In this document: one piece after another, positions 52,592-61,578 of the stretch
How the letters are laid out: each line of letters begins with the position of its first letter
Position numbering within the stretch: the stretch's first letter is position 1
From: Marimonas arenosa
GTDB lineage: Bacteria; Pseudomonadota; Alphaproteobacteria; Rhodobacterales; Rhodobacteraceae
Reading direction: 5' to 3'
NCBI RefSeq assembly: GCF_030848945.1
Contig: NZ_JANHAX010000003.1
Coordinates: forward strand, 558,001-622,000
DNA length: 64,000 bases
Program-made: the position numbers and the translations under genes
The notes under the pieces: model-generated
Database searches by the model: none
What the model saw: only the letters and a program-made list of their open reading frames with translations
Told to the model about the DNA's origin: nothing

Positions 52592-52747
52592 ATGAAATAT
52601 GCTCTTCCTCTCGTTCTCTTTGCCAGCCCGGCCCTGGCCCATTCCGGGGCGCATCTGCACCCACAGGAGGCAGCACCGTCGATCATGCTGATCGCGTTGT
52701 TCGTCATTTTTCTTGGCGGCATGCTGGCCCATGTGGTGCGCCGGTGA
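52592..52747 (+). CDS. Small membrane peptide inside the urease cluster, unknown
   Basis: 51 residues. [16 protein letters not shown] looks like a signal peptide and leaves a short chain beginning [10 protein letters not shown], followed by a single membrane helix ([19 protein letters not shown]) and RR. GAGGAG precedes the ATG, and the stop overlaps the GTG of ureB, so it is a real, co-translated gene. The N-terminal HSGAHLH of the mature form resembles the first residues of HupE/UreJ-type nickel permeases; a periplasmic nickel-binding role is possible but unproven. Confidence 0.7.
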   Translation: MKYALPLVLFASPALAHSGAHLHPQEAAPSIMLIALFVIFLGGMLAHVVRR

Positions 52748-53052
52748 TCCCGGGAGAAGTTTTCCCCGCAGCCGGTGAGATCATCCTGAATGCAGGCCGG
52801 GAGGCGATCACGTTGATGGTGGCCAACACCGGCGACCGGCCGGTGCAGGTGGGGTCGCATTACCATTTTGCCGAGGCCAATGCGGGGCTGGCATTCGACC
52901 GCGAGGCGGCCCGCGGTATGCGGCTCGACATCGCGGCGGGGACGGCGGTGCGGTTTGAGCCGGGTCAACGGCGCGAGGTGCGACTGATCCCAATTGGGGG
53001 CGCGCGTCGGGTGTTCGGGTTCAACCAGCAGGTCATGGGCGCGCTCGATTGA
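52744..53052 (+). CDS. ureB: Urease beta subunit UreB
   Basis: 102 residues from GTG, overlapping the previous gene by four bases. [59 protein letters not shown] and [20 protein letters not shown] are the UreB blocks. It forms the (abc)3 enzyme with UreA and UreC. Confidence 0.97.
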   Translation: MIPGEVFPAAGEIILNAGREAITLMVANTGDRPVQVGSHYHFAEANAGLAFDREAARGMRLDIAAGTAVRFEPGQRREVRLIPIGGARRVFGFNQQVMGALD

Positions 53053-53131
53053 CAGGAATCGTGCTAGGATTGTTTTAGCCGGGGCGATGCGTTTCACCGG
53101 CGGAAAACAAGACCAAAGGGAGTTTGAAAAG

Positions 53132-53962
53132 ATGTGCGATATTTGCGTGATGAACGCGGTGAAGGACAAGATGCTGTCGCGGCGTTCTTTCTTGACCGCC
53201 GGCGCCGTTGGCGCGGCAGCCACGGCGATGGGGGCGGGGCTGGGATCCACCACGCCTGCGATGGCCGCGGGCCACGGGACCGTGCATGACATGACCCATA
53301 CGCTCGATACCGAGTTTCCGACCTTCGGGGGCGTGCCAGGGATCGGCTATGACAAGGCGTTTGATTTCGCCAAGGATGGCTACAACCTCTACAACCTGTC
53401 GCTCAACGAGCATACCGGCACGCATCTCGATGCCCCCCTGCATTTCTCGGAAGACGGAACGTCGGTCGACGAGATCCCGGTCGAGAACCTTGTCTGCCCG
53501 CTTTGCGTGGTCGATATCCGTGCGCGGGCGGCCGAGGACCGGGACACGCGGCTGACACCAGATGACCTCAAAGCCTGGATCGCCACCAACGGGCCGATCC
53601 CCGATGGCGCCTGCGTGGCGATGAACTCGGGCTGGGCGGCCAAGACCGGCGGGCCGGAGTTCCGAGGCGCAGATCCGGCGCGTCCCGGGGGTCTGCATTT
53701 CCCCGGTTTCCACGTCGAGGCAACAAAGATGCTGCTGGAGGAGACCAAGGCGGCGGCGATCGCGGTCGACACGCTTTCGCTTGATCACGGGCCAAGTCAG
53801 GATTTCGCCACACACTATGCCTGGCTGCCGGCGGGGCGTTATGGGATCGAGTGTATCGCGGGGCTCGACGATGTGCCGGCTGCCGGGGCGACGCTGGTTG
53901 TCGGCGCGCCGAAAGTCGGCGGCGGCACCGGTGGGCCGGCCCGCCTCTTCGCGATGGTGTGA
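53132..53962 (+). CDS. Tat-exported cyclase-family (kynurenine formamidase-like) protein
   Basis: 276 residues. The N-terminus MCDICVMNAVKDKMLSRRSF carries a twin-arginine signal (SRRSFLTAG) behind an unusual CDIC segment, so it is exported folded. The mature domain has the cyclase/formamidase metal motif NEHTGTHLDAP (His94, His98, Asp100) and SLDHGPSQDFATH and PAGRYGIECIAGLDDVPAAG. These enzymes hydrolyse amides or lactone-like rings with Zn or Mn. It is inserted between ureB and ureC on the same strand, with 79- and 118-bp gaps. No role in urease is known to me; an amide substrate releasing urea or a urea-like compound is only a guess. Confidence 0.85.
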   Translation: MCDICVMNAVKDKMLSRRSFLTAGAVGAAATAMGAGLGSTTPAMAAGHGTVHDMTHTLDTEFPTFGGVPGIGYDKAFDFAKDGYNLYNLSLNEHTGTHLDAPLHFSEDGTSVDEIPVENLVCPLCVVDIRARAAEDRDTRLTPDDLKAWIATNGPIPDGACVAMNSGWAAKTGGPEFRGADPARPGGLHFPGFHVEATKMLLEETKAAAIAVDTLSLDHGPSQDFATHYAWLPAGRYGIECIAGLDDVPAAGATLVVGAPKVGGGTGGPARLFAMV

Positions 53963-54080
53963 CATGCAGGCTTTGTCGAGCCTGTAGAAAAACTTTGGGC
54001 CAGCGCGGATGCGCTGGTTCTTGCCCGGGACGACGAACCGTCCCGCAGGATTTGGAAACCCGTTCGGAGAGCAGAAACAG

Positions 54081-55790
54081 ATGCCCGCCACTCTTCCCCG
54101 CGCTGACTATGCAGCGATGTTCGGCCCCACCGTGGGCGACAGGCTCCGTTTGGCTGACACCGATCTGATCATCGAGGTCGAGCGGGACCTCACCACCTAT
54201 GGTGAGGAAGTGAAATTCGGCGGCGGCAAAGTGATCCGCGACGGCATGGGTCAAAGTCAGGCGACGCGGGCCGAGGGCGCGGTCGATACGGTGATCACCA
54301 ACGCGCTAATCGTCGATCACAGCGGCATCTACAAGGCCGATGTCGGGCTGAAGGACGGGCGGATCGCCAAGATCGGCAAGGCCGGCAACCCCGACACCCA
54401 GCCCGGCGTCGATATCGTCATCGGGCCTGGGACCGAGGCAATTGCCGGCGAAGGCCGCATCCTGACTGCCGGGGGGTTCGACAGCCACATCCACTTCATT
54501 TGTCCGCAGCAGATCGAGGATGCTCTGCACTCTGGCCTCACCACGATGTTGGGCGGAGGCACCGGGCCGGCGCATGGCACGCTTGCCACTACCTGCACGC
54601 CGGGGCCCTGGCATATCGGGCGGATGCTGCAGGCCGCAGATGCCTTTTCCATGAACCTCGCTTTTTCCGGCAAGGGCAATGCCTCACTGCCCGCCGCGTT
54701 GGAGGAACAGGTACTTGGCGGGGCCTGCGCCCTGAAATTGCATGAGGACTGGGGGACCACCCCCGGCGCTATTGATTGCTGTCTGTCGGTGGCCGATGCT
54801 CTCGATGTTCAAGTGATGATTCACACCGATACGTTGAACGAGAGCGGCTTTGTCGAGAACACGGTGAAAGCGATGAAGGGCCGGACGATCCATGCCTTTC
54901 ATACAGAGGGTGCCGGTGGAGGCCACGCCCCGGATATCATCAAGATCTGTGGCGAGGCGCATGTGCTGCCGTCCTCGACCAACCCGACGCGGCCTTTCAC
55001 GGTCAACACCGTCGAGGAGCATCTCGACATGCTGATGGTCTGCCACCATCTCGACAAGTCAATCCCCGAGGACGTCGCTTTTGCGGAAAGCCGCATCCGG
55101 CGCGAAACCATCGCCGCCGAGGACATCCTGCACGACATGGGGGCGTTTTCGATCATCGCCAGCGATAGTCAGGCCATGGGTCGGGTGGGCGAGGTGCTGA
55201 TCCGCACCTGGCAGACCGCGGACAAGATGAAGAAACAACGGGGCCGGTTGACCGAGGAGCAGGGCGACAACGACAATTTCCGGGTCCGCCGCTATATCGC
55301 CAAGTACACGATCAACCCGGCGATCGCGCATGGCATGGCGCATGAAATCGGATCCATCGAGGAAGGCAAGCGCGCCGACCTGGTGTTGTGGAACCCCGCG
55401 TTTTTCGGGGTAAAGCCCGAGATGGTTCTGATTGGCGGCAGCATTGCGATGGCGCAGATGGGTGACCCCAACGCTTCGATCCCAACACCGCAGCCGGTCT
55501 ATTCCCGACCGATGTTCGGTGCCTATGGCCGTTCGGTCGAGCATTCGGCGGTAACCTTTGTCTCGGCCGCGGCGCAGGACGCCGGTATCGGCGATGCGCT
55601 GGGGTTGGCCAAGCGGACGCTGGCGGTGAAGAACACCCGCAGCATCGGCAAGGCCGACCTGATCCTGAACGACGCGACACCGCAGATCGAGGTCAATCCC
55701 GAGACCTATGAGGTGCGCGCCGATGGCGAGCTTTTGACCTGCCAGCCGGCACAGGAGTTGCCGATGGCACAACGCTACTTCCTGTTCTGA
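54081..55790 (+). CDS. ureC: Urease alpha subunit UreC
   Basis: 569 residues, exactly the usual length, from an ATG just after AGAAACAG. It opens [20 protein letters not shown]. Active-site features: HIHF nickel histidines, the lysine to be carbamylated in [38 protein letters not shown] and the flap [20 protein letters not shown] (catalytic His). It hydrolyses urea to ammonia and carbamate in the cytoplasm. Separated from ureB by the cyclase gene. Confidence 0.98.
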   Translation: MPATLPRADYAAMFGPTVGDRLRLADTDLIIEVERDLTTYGEEVKFGGGKVIRDGMGQSQATRAEGAVDTVITNALIVDHSGIYKADVGLKDGRIAKIGKAGNPDTQPGVDIVIGPGTEAIAGEGRILTAGGFDSHIHFICPQQIEDALHSGLTTMLGGGTGPAHGTLATTCTPGPWHIGRMLQAADAFSMNLAFSGKGNASLPAALEEQVLGGACALKLHEDWGTTPGAIDCCLSVADALDVQVMIHTDTLNESGFVENTVKAMKGRTIHAFHTEGAGGGHAPDIIKICGEAHVLPSSTNPTRPFTVNTVEEHLDMLMVCHHLDKSIPEDVAFAESRIRRETIAAEDILHDMGAFSIIASDSQAMGRVGEVLIRTWQTADKMKKQRGRLTEEQGDNDNFRVRRYIAKYTINPAIAHGMAHEIGSIEEGKRADLVLWNPAFFGVKPEMVLIGGSIAMAQMGDPNASIPTPQPVYSRPMFGAYGRSVEHSAVTFVSAAAQDAGIGDALGLAKRTLAVKNTRSIGKADLILNDATPQIEVNPETYEVRADGELLTCQPAQELPMAQRYFLF

Positions 55791-55800
55791 GGGGGACCGA

Positions 55801-56238
55801 ATGAGCTTACCAACTGCTCGCAGTGTGAAACACAGTCACTACGGCGATGACCGTGTCCGGCTGACCTATGACGAGCGATTTCTCCGCCGCAAGGTCCTGA
55901 CCGCGGTGAGCGGAGAGCGCTTTGTGGTCGATCTCGAACGCACCACGTCGCTTGGTTCTGGCGATGCACTTGCACTTGAAGACGGGCGGCTGATCTCGGT
56001 TGTGCCGGCCGAAGAGGACCTGCTGGAGGTGACCGGTGACCTGACGCGGCTGGCCTGGCATATCGGCAACCGGCACATGCCCTGCCAGATCGAGTCCGGG
56101 CGCCTGCTGATCCAGCGTGACCACGTGATCCAGGAAATGCTGGAAAAACTGGGTGCCGGGTTGCGTATGGTGTGCGAGCCCTTCACGCCCGAGGGCGGGG
56201 CGTATGGCCATGGACGCACCCACTCCCATGCCCACTAG
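55801..56238 (+). CDS. ureE: Urease accessory protein UreE (nickel metallochaperone)
   Basis: 145 residues with the UreE layout: N-terminal peptide-binding domain (VRLTYDERFLRRKVLTAVSG), GDALALEDGRLISVVPAEED, then the metal-binding domain LAWHIGNRHMPCQIESGRLL and a short histidine tail [10 protein letters not shown]. The tail gives extra nickel sites. The 3' end overlaps ureF. Confidence 0.95.
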   Translation: MSLPTARSVKHSHYGDDRVRLTYDERFLRRKVLTAVSGERFVVDLERTTSLGSGDALALEDGRLISVVPAEEDLLEVTGDLTRLAWHIGNRHMPCQIESGRLLIQRDHVIQEMLEKLGAGLRMVCEPFTPEGGAYGHGRTHSHAH

Positions 56239-56875
56239 CATCGGCTTTCTGACACTCAGCCAATGGCTGTCGCCCGCCTATCCGGTGGGTGCCTTCGCCT
56301 ACAGCCATGGGCTGGAGGCGGCGGTGGATCGGGGGTGGGTGCGTGATGGCGAGGCGCTGGAACACTGGCTGGAGGACGTCCTTTTGCATGGTACGGGGCG
56401 GTCGGATGCGCTGCTCCTTGCGGCGGCTTTTCATGCCGCAACCGACCAAGACCTCGCCGAGATCGACGCCACCGCACGGGCCTTTGCGGCGTCGCGAGAG
56501 CGGCTGCTGGAGACCGAGCAGATGGGGGCAGCGTTCTGCGCCGTCACGGCGGCAGTGTGGGCGGCGGATTTGCAGGGGTTGACCTATCCGGTGGCGCTGG
56601 GCCGTGCAGCGCGGTCAGAAGAGATCCCGTTGAAGCTGACAGCGACGATTTACCTGCAAGCCTTCCTGTCCAATCTGATCGCGGCAGGGCAGCGCCTGTT
56701 GCCGGTGGGGCAGACCGCGGCGCAGGCGATGCTGCGCCGTTTGACCCCCCTTTGCGCGGACGTGGCCGACGAGACAAACGACGGCGATCTGGAACGGCTG
56801 TCCGGCAGCGCCTTCCTGTCGGACATCGCGTCGATGAAACATGAGACCCAGTATTCGAGGATATTCCGCACATGA
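56210..56875 (+). CDS. ureF: Urease accessory protein UreF
   Basis: About 221 residues. The start is ambiguous between ATGs at 56204, 56210 and 56228, all inside the end of ureE; the conserved part begins [24 protein letters not shown]. Other UreF blocks are [25 protein letters not shown] sequence and [20 protein letters not shown]. UreF acts with UreD and gates UreG GTPase activity. Stop overlaps the ureG start (ATGA). Confidence 0.93.
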   Translation: MDAPTPMPTSIGFLTLSQWLSPAYPVGAFAYSHGLEAAVDRGWVRDGEALEHWLEDVLLHGTGRSDALLLAAAFHAATDQDLAEIDATARAFAASRERLLETEQMGAAFCAVTAAVWAADLQGLTYPVALGRAARSEEIPLKLTATIYLQAFLSNLIAAGQRLLPVGQTAAQAMLRRLTPLCADVADETNDGDLERLSGSAFLSDIASMKHETQYSRIFRT

Positions 56876-57483
56876 CGAGTCCGAACGGCCCCCTGCGCAT
56901 CGGGATCGGCGGCCCCGTGGGCGCCGGCAAGACCACGCTGACGGCGGCACTCTGCGAGGCGTTCCGCGACAGCCGTTCGGTGGGCGTGATCACCAACGAC
57001 ATTTACACGCAGGAAGATGCCGAGGCATTGATGCGGATGCAGGTGCTGCCGCTCGACCGGATCATCGGGGTGGAAACCGGGGGTTGCCCGCACACGGCGA
57101 TCCGCGAGGATGCCTCGATCAACCTTGCCGCCGTGGCCGAAATGGAGGCGCGTCATCCCGAGGTCGAGGTTGTGTTCATCGAATCCGGCGGCGACAACCT
57201 GTCGGCCACGTTCAGCCCGGAACTGGCGGATCTGACGATTTATGTGATTGACGTCGCTGCGGGTGAAGAGATCCCGCGCAAGGGCGGCCCGGCAATCACT
57301 CGTTCGGATATCCTGATCATCAACAAGACCGACCTGGCGCCGTATGTCGGAGCCGATCTGGAAGTAATGCGGCGCGACTCGGAGCGGATGCGTGGCGGCA
57401 AGCCTTTCGTCTTCTCCAACCTGCGCGCGCGCGAAGGCGTGAACGATATCAAGGCGTTGATCACGGAGATCGGGGCCGTCTGA
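56872..57483 (+). CDS. ureG: Urease accessory GTPase UreG
   Basis: 203 residues of the SIMIBI GTPase family: P-loop [24 protein letters not shown], the nickel-binding Cys-Pro-His in [32 protein letters not shown] and [13 protein letters not shown] (guanine specificity). It couples GTP hydrolysis to nickel insertion. Last gene of the cluster; eight bases separate it from the convergent Anbu gene. Confidence 0.98.
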   Translation: MTSPNGPLRIGIGGPVGAGKTTLTAALCEAFRDSRSVGVITNDIYTQEDAEALMRMQVLPLDRIIGVETGGCPHTAIREDASINLAAVAEMEARHPEVEVVFIESGGDNLSATFSPELADLTIYVIDVAAGEEIPRKGGPAITRSDILIINKTDLAPYVGADLEVMRRDSERMRGGKPFVFSNLRAREGVNDIKALITEIGAV

Positions 57484-57491
57484 CGGCTGAG

Positions 57492-58223
57492 TCAGAGGTG
57501 GAAGTCTGGAAGGCTGTCGAGCGCTTCTTTCAGCGCGTCGCCCCAGCCTTTTGCGATGGTCTGGAAGTAGGCGTCGTCGCCTTCGACCCGACCGTTAGGG
57601 CCGATGCAGAGCGAGTCGTTCTCGTAGAGATGGAAGTCAAAGGGTGCTCCGACCGAGAGGTTGGCCTTGACCGTCGAGTCGAAGCTGACGAGCAGCAGCT
57701 TCATCGCGGTCTCGAAGCTCATCTTCGGGTCATAGGCGCGCACCAGGATCGGACGGCCATACTTGGTTTCGCCGACCTGGAAGAATGGTGTGTCGCGCCC
57801 GGCCTCGATGAAATTGCCTTCGGGATAGATCAGGAACATCCGTGGCGGGCCGCCGGCGATCTGGCCACCGAGGATCAACGTGGCCTGAAAGGCGCTGTCG
57901 GCCTGCTGACCAGCCTCGCGGTGCTCGTCGATCACCTCGCGTAGGGTGTCGGCGACGAGCCTTGCCGCCTGGAACATCGAGGGCACCGCCAGCAGCGAGG
58001 GTTCGCGCTCTTCTCGTGACTTGGTGCGCTCATCAAGCAGGCTGACCACGGCCTGAGTGGTCGCCAGGTTGCCCGAGGACAAGAGGGTGAGTACGCGGTC
58101 GCCCTTGTGTTCCCACGTGGTCATTTTCTTGAAGGTCGAAATGTTGTCCAGCCCGGCATTGGTGCGGGTGTCTGACATGAAGACCAACCCCGCATCAAGC
58201 ATCATTCCCACGCAGTATGTCAT
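57492..58223 (-). CDS. Anbu, proteasome-like (BPH) peptidase
   Basis: 243 residues of the Ntn-hydrolase/proteasome-beta fold, Anbu branch. It begins MTYCVGMMLDAGLVFMSDTR; Thr2 becomes the N-terminal nucleophile once Met is removed, with Asp18 and Lys32/33 (TFKKM) as the other active-site residues. GNLATTQAVVSLL, ATLILGGQIAGGPPRMFLIY and the C-terminal half agree with Anbu. The three genes upstream on the same strand (transglutaminase-like, alpha-E, circularly permuted ATP-grasp) are its known companions. These have been linked to peptide-like compound processing, but the natural substrate is not established. Confidence 0.93.
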   Translation of the reverse strand: MTYCVGMMLDAGLVFMSDTRTNAGLDNISTFKKMTTWEHKGDRVLTLLSSGNLATTQAVVSLLDERTKSREEREPSLLAVPSMFQAARLVADTLREVIDEHREAGQQADSAFQATLILGGQIAGGPPRMFLIYPEGNFIEAGRDTPFFQVGETKYGRPILVRAYDPKMSFETAMKLLLVSFDSTVKANLSVGAPFDFHLYENDSLCIGPNGRVEGDDAYFQTIAKGWGDALKEALDSLPDFHL

Positions 58224-58230
58224 CCACGCC

Positions 58231-59028
58231 TCATTGCTGCGCTACGTCGATCTGGACCTCGAGCAGCTCGCCCGCGCCACCGATCCGGGTGCCAGATACA
58301 GGCGCGGCATCAGAATAGTCCAGCCCTGTTGCGACGCGCACGTAGCGGGCGTCGGGAGAAATACCATTTGACACGTCGAAGCCGACCCAGCCCAGGCCTT
58401 CGACATGGGCCTCGACCCAGGCGTGCATGGCCTCCTGCGCGATCCGGTCGTTCAGCATCAGGTAGCCCGACACATAGCGCGCCGGGATGCCCATTTTGCG
58501 GGCGCAGGCGATGAAGACATGGGCGTGATCCTGGCAGACCCCGCGGCCGGCTTCGATGGCGTCTTCTGCGGTCCAGTTGGGTTGGGAGGTGCCGACCTCG
58601 TAGCTGATGGCCTCACCGATCCGGACCGAGATATCATGGAGCATGTCGAGTATCGAAGTCGTGTCGAGCCCGTGCACCAACTCGCGGACGCCAGCGCGGG
58701 CCTCGGTCCGCGGTGTGGGCTTAGCATAGAGCCAGAGTGGCGCCGGCCCGCGATGACGACCGACGACGCCATGCGTATCGGTGAGTTCGACTGTGCCTTC
58801 CGAGACAAGCTCGAGCGCCGTGGCGTTGCGATCGATGCTGATCAACTCGACGACGTTATGATGGTGGTCTTCGAAGCTGAGTTCCTTTCGTCCGCCGGTG
58901 ATGTTGGTGCGCCAGTCGAGCACATGCTGCTGGTGCGAATTCTTCGGGGTCTTGCGCAGTTGCTGGAGAGCGTAGGTTACAGGCTCTTCGAAGCTGTAGC
59001 GCGTCGTATGTTTTATTTTCAGCTGCAT
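58231..59028 (-). CDS. Transglutaminase-like cysteine protease-fold protein (Anbu operon)
   Basis: 265 residues. N-terminal beta domain (KIKHTTRYSFEEPVTYALQQ LRKTP) followed by a transglutaminase-core catalytic domain with Cys165 in GRGVCQDHAHVFIACARKMG, His202 in AMHAWVEAHVEGLGWVGFDV and Asp218. It would act as a peptidase or amide-bond-forming enzyme in the cytoplasm. Seven bases before Anbu and three after the alpha-E gene, so it is part of one transcript. Confidence 0.92.
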   Translation of the reverse strand: MQLKIKHTTRYSFEEPVTYALQQLRKTPKNSHQQHVLDWRTNITGGRKELSFEDHHHNVVELISIDRNATALELVSEGTVELTDTHGVVGRHRGPAPLWLYAKPTPRTEARAGVRELVHGLDTTSILDMLHDISVRIGEAISYEVGTSQPNWTAEDAIEAGRGVCQDHAHVFIACARKMGIPARYVSGYLMLNDRIAQEAMHAWVEAHVEGLGWVGFDVSNGISPDARYVRVATGLDYSDAAPVSGTRIGGAGELLEVQIDVAQQ

Positions 59029-59031
59029 GCG

Positions 59032-59973
59032 TCACTCATAGAAGCGGAAATCCTGTTCGATCTGTCGGGCGAGGTCGGCCAGCAGAGACAGCGTTTTCTG
59101 GATGAATTCGTGCAGGCCATAGTCGAACACCTCCGCGATGTCGTGGGACAGGTAATTGGTTTCGATATGTGCCACCAATTTTTGTGAGTCACAGGGTTTC
59201 GACACACGAGCATTGAGATAGCGCAGGTTGTCCTTCAGCTTGCTGACGCAGAAGGCCAGGCTGCGGGGCATGCGCTTGTCGAAAATCAGGAAATGGGCGA
59301 TTTCCTGCGGGCCCCCTTCGGCGCCGTATTCCATGCGGAAGCCGCCCCGGGCCGAGACCGAGCGCAGGATGCTTTCCCATTGCACGTTGTCGATCGAACT
59401 GCCGACCGCGCTGACCGATGGCAGCAGGACGTAATATTTCACGTCGAGAATGCGGGCCGTATTGTCGGCACGTTCCAGGAAAGTGCCGATGCGCAGGAAA
59501 TCGTAGATGTCGTTGCGCAGCATCGTGCCGTTCACCATGCCGCGGACCAGGGCAGTGTTTTGCCGGATCGTGCGCAACACCGCTGGCAGATCGCGTTCGA
59601 TCACCTTTCGTCCCAGCGTGTCCTTTGACATCATGTAGGTGGCGTTGATCGCCTCCCAGACCTCGCCGGTGATTGCCGTGCGCACCAGCCGGGCGTTCTG
59701 CCGGGCGGCAGAGATGCAGGACTGGATCGACGAGGAGTTGTCGCGGTCACGCAACAGCCAGTTCAAGGCGGCATCCTTGGTGACGGTGTTATGCGAGGCC
59801 TGAAAGCCCGTCAAAGCCCCGGCCGATTGCAGGACCGAGACCCATTCCTCGTCGGAATTGCCGAGGCGAGTGAGGCCGATCCTCTGCCCGGTTTCGATCA
59901 GACGGGCGGTGTTCTCGGCCCGCTCGAGATAGCGGGACATCCAGAAGAGGCCGTTGGCGGTTTTCCCCAGCAT
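59032..59973 (-). CDS. Alpha-E domain protein (Anbu operon)
   Basis: 313 residues, mainly helical. The start LGKTANGLFWMSRYLERAEN TARLIE is the alpha-E family signature, followed by ARLVRTAITGEVWEAIN and GTFLERADNTARILDVKYY. Function unknown beyond its constant association with the ATP-grasp and transglutaminase-like proteins, with which it is sometimes fused. I choose the ATG at complement 59971-59973, four bases after the ATP-grasp stop. Confidence 0.92.
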   Translation of the reverse strand: MLGKTANGLFWMSRYLERAENTARLIETGQRIGLTRLGNSDEEWVSVLQSAGALTGFQASHNTVTKDAALNWLLRDRDNSSSIQSCISAARQNARLVRTAITGEVWEAINATYMMSKDTLGRKVIERDLPAVLRTIRQNTALVRGMVNGTMLRNDIYDFLRIGTFLERADNTARILDVKYYVLLPSVSAVGSSIDNVQWESILRSVSARGGFRMEYGAEGGPQEIAHFLIFDKRMPRSLAFCVSKLKDNLRYLNARVSKPCDSQKLVAHIETNYLSHDIAEVFDYGLHEFIQKTLSLLADLARQIEQDFRFYE

Positions 59974-59977
59974 GACG

Positions 59978-61402
59978 TCAGTCCTCCAGCACCCAGGTGT
60001 CCTTGGTGCCACCACCCTGCGATGAGTTCACCACCAAAGACCCCTTCTTCAGCGCCACGCGTGTCAGCCCTCCGGGCGTGACATGGATTTTTCCCGGGCT
60101 GACGAGCACGAAAGGACGCAGATCGACATGCCGTGGGCTGAGCCCTGCGCGCGAAAAGATCGGGACGGTCGACAGGCTAAGTGTCGGCTGGGCGATGTAG
60201 TTTCCGGGCCGTGCGTTGAGTTTGCGACGGAAGGCAGCGATGTCCTTCTTGCTGGCGGTCGGGCCGATCAGCATGCCGTAGCCGCCCGAGCCGTGGACTT
60301 CCTTGACCACCAGTTCCTCGAGATTGTCGAGCACATAGGCGAGCGCCTCGGGCTCGGAACAGCGCCAGGTCTGCACGTTCTTGAGAAGCGGCCTCTCGCC
60401 GGTATAGAATTCGACGATCTCGGGCATATAGCTGTAGATCGCCTTGTCATCGGCGATGCCGGTGCCGGGGGCGTTGGCGACGGTGATGTTGCCGGCACGG
60501 TAAACATCCATGATGCCGGGCACGCCCAGCGCGCTTTCGGGGTTGAAGTTGAGCGGATCGAGGAAATCGTCGTCGACCCGCCGGTAAAGTACATCGATCG
60601 GTTTGTAGCCACAGGTGGTGCGCATGGCGACGCGACCGTCGACGACCCGCAGGTCGTGACCTTCGACCAGCTCAACCCCCATCTGGTCGGCCAGGAAGGC
60701 ATGTTCGAAATAGGCCGAGTTGTAGATCCCGGGTGTGAGCACAGCGACGACGGGGTCGCCGGAAGCGCTCTCAGGCGCGCAGGCGGCCAGGGAGCGGCGC
60801 AGGTTGGCCGGGTAGTTCTGCACCGACTGCACCCGATTTTGCGAGAACAGCTCCGGGAACATCTGGAGCATGGTCTCGCGGTTTTCCAGCATGTAGCTGA
60901 CGCCCGACGGCGTGCGGGCGTTGTCTTCGAGCACAAAAAATTCGCCCGGGCCGGTGCGCACAAGGTCGATGCCGACGATGTGGGTATAGACGCCGCCCGG
61001 GGGTTCGACCCCGATCATGTGCGGCAGGAAGGCGTCGTTGTGGCTGATCATCTTTTCCGGGATACGTCCGGCCTTCACGATCTCTTGCTTGTGGTAGATG
61101 TCGTGGAGGAAGGCGTTGATGGCGCGAACCCGTTGTTCGATGCCGCGCGACAGGCGATACCACTCGGCGCCCGAAATGATCCTGGGAATGATGTCGAATG
61201 GAATGAGCCTTTCTTCGGCCTCGGCCTTGCCATAGACGTTGAAGGTGATGCCGGTGAGGCGGAACAGCTCGTCGGCGTCGCGCTGTTTGGCGCGCAGGCG
61301 GGCGGGGTCTTCCTGGTCGAACCAGGAATGGAAGTCACGATAGGGCTCGCGCAGCGCGCCGTCCGTGCCCCACATCTCATCGAATATGTCCGTTGTGGTC
61401 AT
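59978..61402 (-). CDS. Circularly permuted ATP-grasp protein (Anbu operon)
   Basis: 474 residues from ATG at complement 61400-61402. It shows the circularly permuted ATP-grasp pattern: FNVYGKAEAEERLIPFDIIP R, GVDLVRTGPGEFFVLEDNAR TPSGVSY (ATP-grasp metal-binding glutamate and asparagine), PGIYNSAYFEHAFLADQMG, and ELVVKEVHGSGGYGMLIGPT as the nucleotide lysine/glycine loop. Ligases of this type join a carboxylate to an amine, so it probably makes the peptide-like bond that the Anbu or transglutaminase-like enzymes later process; this pathway is inference. First gene of the operon. Confidence 0.92.
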   Translation of the reverse strand: MTTTDIFDEMWGTDGALREPYRDFHSWFDQEDPARLRAKQRDADELFRLTGITFNVYGKAEAEERLIPFDIIPRIISGAEWYRLSRGIEQRVRAINAFLHDIYHKQEIVKAGRIPEKMISHNDAFLPHMIGVEPPGGVYTHIVGIDLVRTGPGEFFVLEDNARTPSGVSYMLENRETMLQMFPELFSQNRVQSVQNYPANLRRSLAACAPESASGDPVVAVLTPGIYNSAYFEHAFLADQMGVELVEGHDLRVVDGRVAMRTTCGYKPIDVLYRRVDDDFLDPLNFNPESALGVPGIMDVYRAGNITVANAPGTGIADDKAIYSYMPEIVEFYTGERPLLKNVQTWRCSEPEALAYVLDNLEELVVKEVHGSGGYGMLIGPTASKKDIAAFRRKLNARPGNYIAQPTLSLSTVPIFSRAGLSPRHVDLRPFVLVSPGKIHVTPGGLTRVALKKGSLVVNSSQGGGTKDTWVLED

Positions 61403-61578
61403 AGCTATCGTCCCGCTCTGATCCGCCCAAGAACAGCATGGCCCGTGGGCGAAGACCATTCAAGTTCGGTATTGATCGTGTGGGCGATCGGAACGCCGCC
61501 CAAATTTGCACCGCGGCGTCCAGATATGCAGCAACTCCACGCTGATTTGACACTCCGGCATCGGGGGCCGCGGCGCAT

